Positions 1-6,872 of a stretch of 8,701 bases of DNA are shown in pieces (position 1 is the first letter of the stretch; every line of letters begins with the position of its first letter). The notes under the pieces are model-generated. The model had not been told where the DNA came from. It made no database searches and saw nothing but the letters and a program-made list of their open reading frames with translations. The translations under genes and the position numbers were made by a program. The DNA lies in the NCBI GenBank assembly GCA_029939535.1, contig JAOZST010000158.1, forward strand, positions 1-8,701, written 5' to 3'. The DNA comes from NBML01 sp029939535 (lineage in GTDB: Bacteria > Desulfobacterota > Desulfobacteria > Desulfobacterales > Desulfobacteraceae).

Positions 1-6
1 TTATAG

Positions 7-504
7 TTAAGAACTTCCCATGTTTTTCAGGACATCTTTTACCTGGTTGCCGTCGGCAAGTTTTCCAAAGTGCTTCATCACATTACCCATGGCCTGCATG
101 GGGCTGTTAAACTGGGAAAGGTCTATATTTTCTTGAATCCATTGCTGGATCTCCTGGGAGGTTGCCATTTTTGGGAGATAGCTATTGAGCAGCTCCAAAT
201 AATCTGAAGAAGTTTCTTTTTTAAGTTCCAGCATGGTCTTTTCCGATTTTACAAATTTGCGGATGATGTTTAGGATGTCATTATCAATGATCTCATCCGT
301 TTTTTTGACCCGGGTTGTCTTTTTTCCGCTTTCCAGGGTAATGGAGATGGTGAGGCCGGGAAAGGCTCCAATTATCAGCCGCATGGTATCCCGGACAGCC
401 TGGTCCTTTTTAATCATGGCGGTTTTCATGTCCTGGCGGATTTTATCGTGAAGGGAGACCCCCATGGATGAATCCCATCCGTATTGGTTTTTGTTTTCTG
501 ACAT
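7..504 (-). CDS. yqeY: GatB/YqeY domain protein
   Basis: A 165-residue YqeY-type protein, related to the tail domain of the amidotransferase subunit GatB. The family is thought to be linked to tRNA-dependent amidation or tRNA binding, but the role of stand-alone members is not settled. Visible family features are the N-terminal helix (SLHDKIRQDMKTAMIKKD, residues 17-34), a central helix ending in YLELLNSYLPKMAT, and the C-terminal MGNVMKHFGKLADG segment that matches the MGxVM...GxADG signature. A stretch of about 15 residues (near AFPGLTISITLESGKK) looks like an insertion relative to the usual ~148-residue family. The start at 504 is preceded by an AAGGAG ribosome site at 515-520; an inner ATG at 465 would give the more canonical N-terminus. 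The ribosome site coincides with the truncated end of the upstream MocR remnant, so the two were probably joined by a deletion. No terminator is visible before the window edge. Confidence 0.85.
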   Translation of the reverse strand: MSENKNQYGWDSSMGVSLHDKIRQDMKTAMIKKDQAVRDTMRLIIGAFPGLTISITLESGKKTTRVKKTDEIIDNDILNIIRKFVKSEKTMLELKKETSSDYLELLNSYLPKMATSQEIQQWIQENIDLSQFNSPMQAMGNVMKHFGKLADGNQVKDVLKNMGSS

Positions 505-514
505 TCTGGTATTT

Positions 515-520
515 CTCCTT
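515..520 (-). promoter_or_regulatory. Ribosome binding site of yqeY
   Basis: On the minus strand the sequence reads AAGGAG, ten bases before the ATG at 504. It shows that yqeY has its own initiation site although the degraded regulator frame runs through it. It also marks where regulator homology stops. Confidence 0.6.
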
Positions 521-529
521 TTTTTTATT

Positions 530-1262
530 CAATACAATCCAGATAAGCATTCCCCCCTTGGGAAAAGTAATCTGGGTGTCTGAAGGAAAATGCTTTGCAA
601 CGGCAATGGCAGATGCCTGGTTTTTTATCTGATGCCTGAGTTTTCTTAAATGCCTGTCATAGGCACCGGTCTCAAGAAACCTGGAAACCACTCTGTGATT
701 GATACTGGGAGTGGAAAGCAGTGTGTTGAGTTTCATGCGGATGACCATTTCCCTGAAACGTCCCGGGATTGTCCATCCAGTTCTCATCCCAGGTGCCAGG
801 GTTTTTGAAAAAGAGGAACAATACAATACCAGGCCTTTTGTGTCCATACTTTTAAAGGTGGGCGGTCTTTTATTCCCAAAATAAAGATCCCCATATATGT
901 CATCTTCAATAATGGGCAGGTTCCAGGCATTGGCAATGTCCAGGATGGCTTTTTTATTTTTTTTGGAAATTACAGACCCAAGGGGGTTTAGAAAATTTGG
1001 ATTCAGCAGGCAGGCTTTTATGTTGTTGGATGACACTTTTGACATAAAAACCTGATTTTTCCCTTGCTTCCATCCTCCCACGTTTTTCAAGTTCAATATA
1101 GGCCTGATGAATGGTGGTTATGCTCAATCCCAGCTGGTTGTGGAGTTTTCTCAGGGAAGGCAGTTTTTCACCCGGAGCAAACCTGCCTTCCATGATATTT
1201 TCCTGGATTTCATCTGCTAAGGCTACATACCGAAAGTTAATTGTTGTTTTCATGAGATACAT
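530..1262 (-). pseudogene. Broken MocR-family transcription regulator (GntR HTH + aminotransferase)
   Basis: MocR proteins (~470 residues) join a GntR winged helix to a fold-type I aminotransferase domain that binds PLP; they usually control a neighbouring gene. The 5' part (1262 to about 1040) encodes an intact winged helix: PGEKLPSLRKLHNQLGLS, IHQAYIELEKRGRMEA, KSGFYV. The reading then shifts frame and jumps straight to the middle of the catalytic domain: LLNPNFLNPLGS, PIIEDDIYGDLYF, and the Schiff-base lysine segment SSFSKTLAPGMRTGW. About 150 residues (linker and first part of the aminotransferase domain) are missing between FYV and NPLG. The 3' end is also lost: homology stops at GGMLIWIVLN (about 530), without the last ~80 residues, and the frame runs on into yqeY until 443. 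Two losses plus a frame change make a PLP-binding regulator impossible. The HTH part could still be translated as a 102-residue peptide ending at 954. An assembly collapse is the alternative explanation. Confidence 0.82.
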
Positions 1263-1360
1263 GATCTGTTATGGTTGATTTTAATATCTTCTGTAACTGT
1301 TTTTATGCTTTGTTTAATATATACTCGGCTGAAAATCAATGATTTAATATTGGAAACACA
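1263..1360. promoter_or_regulatory. Divergent control region with repeated motifs
   Basis: This is the spacer between the regulator remnant and the transporter. TTTAATAT occurs three times in direct orientation, at 1280-1287, 1313-1320 and 1343-1350, with start-to-start distances of 33 and 30 bp, close to three helical turns. TTGATTTT at 1275-1282 is matched in inverted orientation by AAAATCAA at 1332-1339, and AAATCA-A-TGATTT at 1333-1345 is a 13-bp palindrome. A -10-like TATACT lies at 1320-1325 for the transporter, but no good -35 is seen. MocR proteins commonly bind direct or inverted repeats in such divergent spacers, so these are operator candidates. The region is AT-rich and some matches may be chance. 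Confidence 0.4.
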
Positions 1361-2245
1361 ATGAAGAATCTAACTCTATATATTATTACCGTCCTGGTCT
1401 GGGGCTCCACCTGGATTGGCATCAAATACCAGCTGGGATCTGTGGACCCTATGGTATCAGTTATTTACAGGTTTGGTCTTGCTTCAGTCCTGTTAATGGT
1501 TTTTTGTTGCATAAGGGGGCTGAGTCTGAAATTTACCGTTAGAGAACACCTGTTCATGCTGGTTCTGGGTATATTTTTGTTTTCCCTTAATTATTGGCTG
1601 GTCTATGTTGCAGAAATTTATCTGACTTCCGGGCTTGTGGCAGTACTTTTTTCTTCCATTGTATTTTTTAATATTGCCAATGGGTTTATCTTCATGAAAG
1701 TACCTGTTGAAAGAAAAATGGTAGCAGGTGCTTTACTGGGCATTGTTGGTATAGGAATGATTTTCTGGCCGGAAATAAGATCTTTTACTCTGTCAGACAA
1801 GGGCCTGTTGGGTATCGTACTGGGGCTTTCCAGTGTGGCCCTGGCTTCCCTGGGTAATATAACTTCGGCAAGGAATACAAAAAACAATATTCCTGTTATT
1901 CAGGCCAATGCCTTTGGCATGGGATATGGAACCCTTGTCCTCATGGTTATTGCCCTTTTACTGGGTAAGGAATTCACGTTTTCATTTTCTCTCCCCTATG
2001 TGGGATCTCTTATTTTTCTGTCTGTATTCGGGTCCATCATTGCCTTTGGGTGTTACCTTACCCTTATTGGTTCCCTTGGGGCAAACAAGGCTTCCTATAC
2101 AATTATGCTGGTACCGGTTGTTGCCCTGATCATTTCTTCTTTCCTGGAAGGATATACCTGGAATTTTTTTGCCATTGCCGGTCTTTCACTTGTTCTGGGG
2201 GGAAATTTTCTGGCATTGTACAAAAAACCCGGGAATGCCGCCTGA
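1361..2245 (+). CDS. EamA/DMT-family inner membrane transporter
   Basis: A 294-residue drug/metabolite transporter superfamily protein of the normal size, predicted to have ten membrane helices. It has two EamA repeats, at about residues 5-135 and 147-285. The first helix carries the typical start YIITVLVWGSTWIGIKYQ, and the end of the first repeat reads GALLGIVGIGMIFWPE. The C-terminal half contains SYTIMLVPVVALIISSFLEG, the usual PVxAxxxxxxxxGE-like helix. Members export or import amino acids, metabolites or drugs; the substrate cannot be read from sequence. It is divergent from the MocR remnant, an arrangement typical of a regulated exporter of amino acids or pyridoxal-related compounds. 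Loss of the regulator implies altered control. The start at 1361 has GGAA about seven bases upstream. No clear terminator hairpin follows. Confidence 0.9.
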   Translation: MKNLTLYIITVLVWGSTWIGIKYQLGSVDPMVSVIYRFGLASVLLMVFCCIRGLSLKFTVREHLFMLVLGIFLFSLNYWLVYVAEIYLTSGLVAVLFSSIVFFNIANGFIFMKVPVERKMVAGALLGIVGIGMIFWPEIRSFTLSDKGLLGIVLGLSSVALASLGNITSARNTKNNIPVIQANAFGMGYGTLVLMVIALLLGKEFTFSFSLPYVGSLIFLSVFGSIIAFGCYLTLIGSLGANKASYTIMLVPVVALIISSFLEGYTWNFFAIAGLSLVLGGNFLALYKKPGNAA

Positions 2246-2308
2246 GTCCCTGCATTATTATCAATACCATTTGCATATTGAATTGGTTCTATGCTAATTA
2301 GATTCGGT

Positions 2309-2426
2309 ATGAAACAATATGTGATAGACGGACTAGGGCGTAAGGACTATCATACCCTAAAAGAATACCTGGACAAATATCTGGAACCGGCTACCATCAA
2401 CGGTGTTTACTGGCTGGAACTGGAAC
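2309..2426 (+). CDS. Small hypothetical protein, 3' end lost in gap
   Basis: Thirty-nine codons are visible before the run of N: MKQYVIDGLGRKDYHTLKEY, then a segment ending in NGVYWLELE. An in-frame ATG at 2291 would add six residues (MLIRFG), but the protein looks more natural from 2309. Neither start has a clear Shine-Dalgarno sequence. The composition (mixed charged and hydrophobic, helix then a YWLxL strand) reads as real coding sequence. It resembles, from memory, short uncharacterised proteins encoded just before RNase J in related sulfate reducers; I could not verify this. No function can be assigned. Its stop codon and its distance to RNase J lie in the gap. Confidence 0.5.
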
Positions 2427-2526
2427 NNNNNNNNNNNNNNNNNNNNNNNNNNNNNNNNNNNNNNNNNNNNNNNNNNNNNNNNNNNNNNNNNNNNNNNNNN
2501 NNNNNNNNNNNNNNNNNNNNNNNNNN
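2427..2526. other. Assembly gap (100 N)
   Basis: Exactly 100 undetermined bases, the conventional placeholder for a scaffold gap of unknown length. The true length should be larger. About 390 bases are needed for the absent ~130 N-terminal residues of RNase J, in addition to the unseen end of the small gene before it. Any reading frame drawn through the N run is meaningless. Confidence 0.97.
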
Positions 2527-3801
2527 TTTGAAATCGAATTCATAAGGGTGAGCCACTCCACCATAGACGGTGTGGGGCTTGCCGTTAAAACCCCTGAAGG
2601 GGTGGTGGTGCACACAGGGGATTTCAGGATCTGCCACAATGCCGACAAGATGAAAAATACAGATATTTCAAGCTTTGCCCGATTTGGAGAGGAAGGGGTG
2701 CTGGCCCTGATGTCGGATTCCACCAATGTAGAGGTGGGAGGGTATACCGTGTCCGAACAGGAGGTGGCCAAGAACCTGGATAAGATTATTGCAGCGGCCC
2801 AGGGCCGGGTCATTGTTGCCTTGTTTGCATCCAATGTGTTCAGGATTCAGCAGGTGATTGATATTGCCATCAAAAATAATCGTAAAGTGATTTTCAACGG
2901 CAGGAGTATGGAGCAGATCGTCTCTGTTGCCAGTAAACTGGAGTATATCCAGTGTCCTCCCCATATGATTCGTGATGTCAAAGAAATTAAGTCCTGTGCA
3001 GATAATAAAGTAGTGATCATTACCACGGGGAGCCAGGGAGAACCCATGTCTGCCCTGGTTCGTATGGCTTCCGGGGTTCATAAACAGATCAATATCAAAA
3101 AAAAGGATACAGTCATCCTTTCTTCTAAACATATCCCGGGAAATGAAAAAGCCATTGCAAATATCATTAACAAGCTGTACCGCAGGGGTGCGGAGGTGAT
3201 CTATTCAAAAATTGCCCATGTCCATGCCTCGGGCCATGCCCACCAGGAAGAACTCAAGCTTATGCTGAGTCTCACCAAACCCAAATATTTTATTCCCATC
3301 CATGGAGAATACCGGCACCTTGTTATCCATGCCAGGCTGGCGGAGAAAATGGGGCTTGAACGGGAGAATGTTTTTGTGGTTGAGAATGGTAATGTGATTG
3401 CCTTTGATAAAGAGGGTGCCGGTATCCAGGACCAGGTTCGTACCGGCCGGGTCCTTGTGGATGGAAAAGGGATCGGGGATGTGGGCAGAAGTGTTCTTAA
3501 AGAACGCAGAGATCTTTCCGAGGGGGGCCTTGTTGTGGTGACCATGGTCATTGACGAGGAAACAGGGGTGGTGCTTTACGGACCTGAACTGATTTCCAGG
3601 GGGTTTGTTTTTGATTCCATCACAGGGCATCTGCTGGACGATGCCCAGTGTGTTATCCTTGAAATTGTTGAAGAGGTTGAGACAGGGCTTGAGTCAAGGG
3701 TTGACATGATCAGGAAAAAACTTCAGCGGTCTTTGAAGCAATATTTTTCCTTTACCATCAATCGCAGACCCATGATTGTTCCAATTATTATCGAAGTATG
3801 A
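2527..3801 (+). CDS. rnj: Ribonuclease J, 5' end missing in gap
   Basis: The visible 424 residues begin in frame at the gap edge (FEIEFIRVSHSTIDG) and correspond to residues ~130-555 of RNase J, a metallo-beta-lactamase/beta-CASP enzyme. It degrades and matures RNA by 5'-3' exonuclease and endonuclease activity in the cytoplasm. Seen: the HTGDF metal-ligand motif (visible residues 29-33), MSDSTNVE, the beta-CASP segments VALFASN and IITTGSQGEP (about 168), HVHASGHAH (231-239), and the zinc-ligand histidine in IHGEYRHL (H259). The C-terminal domain ends normally in INRRPMIVPIIIEV. The N-terminal HxHxDH metal site must be in the gap, so activity cannot be confirmed here. A GTG at 2548 could be mistaken for a start but lies inside the conserved domain. 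The stop overlaps the ftsK start by four bases (ATGA), suggesting translational coupling. Confidence 0.95.
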   Translation, partial: FEIEFIRVSHSTIDGVGLAVKTPEGVVVHTGDFRICHNADKMKNTDISSFARFGEEGVLALMSDSTNVEVGGYTVSEQEVAKNLDKIIAAAQGRVIVALFASNVFRIQQVIDIAIKNNRKVIFNGRSMEQIVSVASKLEYIQCPPHMIRDVKEIKSCADNKVVIITTGSQGEPMSALVRMASGVHKQINIKKKDTVILSSKHIPGNEKAIANIINKLYRRGAEVIYSKIAHVHASGHAHQEELKLMLSLTKPKYFIPIHGEYRHLVIHARLAEKMGLERENVFVVENGNVIAFDKEGAGIQDQVRTGRVLVDGKGIGDVGRSVLKERRDLSEGGLVVVTMVIDEETGVVLYGPELISRGFVFDSITGHLLDDAQCVILEIVEEVETGLESRVDMIRKKLQRSLKQYFSFTINRRPMIVPIIIEV

Positions 3802-6203
3802 AAAAAGAATTATACGGCATTCTGCTGTTTTTTTCCATTATTTTAACAGCAGTAAGTTTATTTTCCTATGATGCAGCAGATCCCTGTGTGGGGAACCAAT
3901 TTTTTACTATTCCCGATGTGGTCCATAACCTGTTTGGACTTACCGGAGCCCATGTGGCAGGGTTTTTTGTGTACCTTTTCGGGCTTGGTGCTTTGTGGGT
4001 GCCCCTCATCCTTTCCCTGCTCAGTATCTGGTATCTCAAGGACCAATCTTATGGAAATGGCCAGTCCCATGGAAATGGTAAGTCCAAGGGAAATACCAGA
4101 TCCAAGGAGAAAAATCAGTCCAGAAGAATTGTCCTGCTGACCCTGGCAGGTGGGATAGTCCTTATGATCAGCACAGGCAGCATATTTTTTCTGTTCAAGG
4201 ATATTTATGCCTTTTCCAATACAACTGTTTCCGCAGGCGGGGTAATCGGCAGGACCCTGACCTCCTTTTTATTAAAATATGCTAATATTACCGGTTGTAT
4301 CATTATTCTTATTTTTTTTCTGGTCATTGGATTCACCCTTGCCACTGGAATTTCCCTTGTTACTCTTTTTGCATTTATCCGGCAGAAACTTTTTTCCCTG
4401 AAGAATATAGTGCAGGATGATTTTAAAGAATTTACAGATTATCTCAGACAAAAGATAAACCAGTTTCAAATAAGGAGAAGGCAGGTCAGGGTCCATGGTA
4501 TCAAACCAGACCCACTTCAACCAGTTCAATACGAACCAGATCTGGAAAAAATTAAAGGTATAGAAAAAGAGATTGGTAATGCTTTTGTACCGCCAGAGAA
4601 GTCTTTGATTAAAATTGATGATAAACCAGTGGAAAAACAGGGAGCCGGTATTGCCCTGGATGATCTGTTTGAGCCTGCCATTGTAGAGCTTGAGACCGAT
4701 GATACGGAATATATGTCAGACCCTTTAATTGTGGATATCCGGGAAAAGACTCAATTTAAACTTCCCCTGCTTGCATTTCTGGATGAAAAACCCCAAGTCA
4801 AGAGGCATATCGATACTCAGGTCCTCCAGGGCAAAGCCAGGATACTTGAAGAAAAATTAAAGAATTTTAATGTTTCCGGGGAGGTGGTGGAAATTTTACC
4901 CGGCCCTGTTATTACTACTTTTGAATATCGTCCTGCTCCAGGCATTAAACTCAGCAAAATAGTCGGGTTGTCCGATGATCTGGCCCTGGCCCTGAGTGCC
5001 ATCAGTATCCGTATTGTGGCTCCCATTCCGGGAAGGGATGTGGTGGGGATTGAAATTCCCAATGAAGAAAGGGAATTGGTTAATTTAAGGGAGATGATCT
5101 CCTCAAAGGAGTTTGTTCGGTCCCAGTCTCTTCTGACCCTGGCCCTGGGAAAAGATCTTCTGGGGAAAGCCATTGCAACCCAGATGGATAAGATGCCCCA
5201 TCTGCTCATTGCCGGGGCCACGGGAACCGGAAAAAGTGTTGGACTTAATTCCATGATCATCAGCCTTTTGTACAAAGCAACTCCGGATGAGGTCAAATTA
5301 CTTATGATTGATCCCAAACGCATAGAATTGTCTGTTTATAATGATATTCCCCACTTGATAACGCCTGTTGTAACAGATATGAAAAAGGCCACCAATGCAC
5401 TTTTCTGGGCGGTCAAGGAGATGGAGCGCCGCTATGAACTTCTGGAACAAAACGGGTTGAGAAATCTGGTTCAATACAATGAAATGGTAAAAGAAGAAAT
5501 TAAAAATCCCGGCCCTGCAGTGGATACTGATCTGGAAGCTTGTCCCCTTGAACCTCTACCCTATATTGTGGTGATTGTGGATGAGCTGGGGGATTTGATG
5601 ATGGTGGCTTCAAAGGATGTGGAATATGCCCTGACCCGTCTGGCCCAGATGGCAAGAGCTGCAGGCATTCATCTTATTATTGCCACCCAGCGCCCGTCGG
5701 CTGATGTACTTACAGGAACCATTAAAGCCAATTTTCCCACCCGGATCTCGTTCCAGGTGTCCTCTAAAATTGATGGCAGGATTATTATTGACCAGGGCGG
5801 AGCTGAAAAACTCCTTGGTAACGGGGATATGCTTTTCTGCCCGCCAGGTACGGGAAAAATCATGAGGATTCAGGGGGCCTTTATATCTGAAAAAGAGATT
5901 GCAAAGATAACCGGTTTTTTACGGGAACAGCAAAAACCTGAATATAATGAAGCAATCACAATGGGTGATGGAGATGATGAAGAAAAAGAGTTTGATGAAT
6001 CTGACTATGATGCAAAATATGATGAAGCTGTTGCCCTGGTGACAAAATCCAAACAGGCCTCCATTTCCTATGTTCAGCGAAGATTGCGAGTGGGATATAA
6101 CAGGGCAGCCCGCTTGATTGAAATGATGGAGCATGAAGGGATTGTAGGTCCCCAGATTGGATCCAAACCAAGGGAAATACTTGTGAAGAGTTATGATGAT
6201 TGA
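3798..6203 (+). CDS. ftsK: DNA translocase FtsK
   Basis: An 801-residue FtsK/SpoIIIE septal DNA pump, which moves chromosome ends across the division septum and promotes XerCD dimer resolution. The N-terminus has four membrane segments (about 7-27, 52-80, 111-133, 163-195). A charged linker (200-340) leads to the motor: the translocase alpha/beta region begins near 340 (KRHIDTQVLQGKARILEEKL), Walker A is GATGTGKS (473-480), and Walker B is VVIVDELGDLMM with D595-E596. An acidic stretch precedes the DNA-reading gamma winged helix (about 735-801: ISYVQRRLRVGYNRAARLIE). The length fits the compact four-helix FtsK type. The start overlaps the RNase J stop by four bases and has no strong Shine-Dalgarno sequence, so re-initiation is likely. 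Odd point: residues 83-108 are a repeat-built hydrophilic loop between helices 2 and 3. Confidence 0.97.
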   Translation: MKKELYGILLFFSIILTAVSLFSYDAADPCVGNQFFTIPDVVHNLFGLTGAHVAGFFVYLFGLGALWVPLILSLLSIWYLKDQSYGNGQSHGNGKSKGNTRSKEKNQSRRIVLLTLAGGIVLMISTGSIFFLFKDIYAFSNTTVSAGGVIGRTLTSFLLKYANITGCIIILIFFLVIGFTLATGISLVTLFAFIRQKLFSLKNIVQDDFKEFTDYLRQKINQFQIRRRQVRVHGIKPDPLQPVQYEPDLEKIKGIEKEIGNAFVPPEKSLIKIDDKPVEKQGAGIALDDLFEPAIVELETDDTEYMSDPLIVDIREKTQFKLPLLAFLDEKPQVKRHIDTQVLQGKARILEEKLKNFNVSGEVVEILPGPVITTFEYRPAPGIKLSKIVGLSDDLALALSAISIRIVAPIPGRDVVGIEIPNEERELVNLREMISSKEFVRSQSLLTLALGKDLLGKAIATQMDKMPHLLIAGATGTGKSVGLNSMIISLLYKATPDEVKLLMIDPKRIELSVYNDIPHLITPVVTDMKKATNALFWAVKEMERRYELLEQNGLRNLVQYNEMVKEEIKNPGPAVDTDLEACPLEPLPYIVVIVDELGDLMMVASKDVEYALTRLAQMARAAGIHLIIATQRPSADVLTGTIKANFPTRISFQVSSKIDGRIIIDQGGAEKLLGNGDMLFCPPGTGKIMRIQGAFISEKEIAKITGFLREQQKPEYNEAITMGDGDDEEKEFDESDYDAKYDEAVALVTKSKQASISYVQRRLRVGYNRAARLIEMMEHEGIVGPQIGSKPREILVKSYDD
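4044..4115 (+). repeat. 18-bp tandem repeat inside ftsK (about 4 copies)
   Basis: Four consecutive 18-base units encode the six-residue blocks QSYGNG, QSHGNG, KSKGNT and RSKEKN, followed by a partial fifth block QSRR. The first two units are nearly identical and the later ones have drifted, so the loop looks like it grew by slippage. It lies between membrane segments 2 and 3 of FtsK. The unit length keeps the frame, so copy number can vary without breaking the protein. Confidence 0.75.
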
Positions 6204-6807
6204 TTTTAGCCTGGTCAATACCATAAAAGGCTTCATGGATGAAGATGAAGCCATGCGGCTCTTTGAACTGGCAAAACAGGCTTCCAAGACAGGACCTGTT
6301 CTTGAGATAGGAAGCTATTGCGGCCGTTCTGCCTCCATTATGGGCCTGGCATGCAAAAAAAATAATGGTATCCTTTATTCCCTTGATCACCACAATGGAT
6401 CAGAAGAGCAGCAGCCCGGGGAAGAATATTTTGATCCTGAATTGTTTGATGACAGGACTGGTCAAGTCAACACCTTTCCTTTTTTCCGGGAAACCTTAAA
6501 AAAAACAGACCTTGAAGATACAATAATTCCCATTGTTTCCAAATCAATTATTGTTGGGAAAATGTGGCAGACTCCTTTGTCCATGGTGTTTATTGACGGA
6601 GGCCATTCCTTTGAGGCTGCTTATAATGATTTTTTGACCTGGTCTCCCCACCTTTTGAAGAACGGATTTCTGGCGATCCATGATATTTTTCTGGACCCGG
6701 CAAAGGGAGGGCAGGCCCCCAGACAGGTTTATGAAAAAGCCATGGCAACAGGGGAGTATACCATACTTGAAATGACAAAAACTCTTGGAGTTCTCCAGAG
6801 AAACTAA
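6193..6807 (+). CDS. Class I SAM-dependent methyltransferase (Methyltransf_24-like)
   Basis: A 204-residue Rossmann-type methyltransferase. The glycine-rich SAM loop is VLEIGSYCGRS (36-46). The acidic residue that would bind the SAM ribose is D65 in YSLDHH. Then come VFIDGGHSFEAAYNDF (132-147) and LAIHDIF (160-166), the pattern of the Methyltransf_24 / cephalosporin-hydroxylase-like group, where the D/H residues often bind a metal. The substrate is unknown; relatives act on sugars, small molecules or O-methyl groups. It lacks a signal peptide and membrane helices, so it is cytosolic. The start overlaps the end of ftsK by 11 bases (tandem ATGs at 6193 and 6196, weak GAAGAG upstream), indicating co-transcription with rnj-ftsK. 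Whether it serves cell division or is merely carried in the operon cannot be said. Confidence 0.85.
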   Translation: MMIDFSLVNTIKGFMDEDEAMRLFELAKQASKTGPVLEIGSYCGRSASIMGLACKKNNGILYSLDHHNGSEEQQPGEEYFDPELFDDRTGQVNTFPFFRETLKKTDLEDTIIPIVSKSIIVGKMWQTPLSMVFIDGGHSFEAAYNDFLTWSPHLLKNGFLAIHDIFLDPAKGGQAPRQVYEKAMATGEYTILEMTKTLGVLQRN

Positions 6808-6830
6808 GGGGATCTACAAAAGAACCAGGT

Positions 6831-6872
6831 AAAAGGAATTATTCAAAAGGAATAACTTAAAAGGAATTATGG
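6831..6872 (+). repeat. Three 14-bp direct repeats carrying the thioesterase ribosome site
   Basis: AAAAGGAAT begins at 6831, 6845 and 6859, giving three head-to-tail 14-base units (AAAAGGAATTATTC, AAAAGGAATAACTT, AAAAGGAATTATGG). A degenerate fourth unit, AAAAGAACCAGGT, lies just before (6818-6830). The third copy holds the AAGGA Shine-Dalgarno sequence and the ATG at 6869. The upstream copies have no ATG, GTG or TTG suitably placed after them. This looks like duplication of a ribosome binding site by slippage. Confidence 0.75.

Noticed and set aside
954..1096. Programmed frameshift joining the HTH and aminotransferase parts
   Set aside because: About 150 conserved residues are missing at the junction and the C-terminus is also cut, so a shift alone would not give a working protein.
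2246..2308. Promoter for the small gene (TTGCAT at 2271 with TATGCT or CTAATT downstream)
   Set aside because: The spacings (13 or 17 bp) and matches are too poor to claim a promoter.
2291..2545. An open frame reading through the N run to a stop after it
   Set aside because: The gap length is unknown, so the frame after it is arbitrary. The bases after the gap encode RNase J in another frame.
2397..3630. Several long antisense open frames under RNase J
   Set aside because: They are shadows of a strongly coding gene, lack ribosome sites and show no recognisable domains; some run through the N gap.
4817..5323. 168-codon antisense frame under ftsK
   Set aside because: Serine/arginine/leucine-rich shadow composition opposite the conserved motor domain, with no start signal.
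5919..6393. Antisense frames across the ftsK-methyltransferase junction
   Set aside because: They lie opposite two well-supported genes and show no family features.
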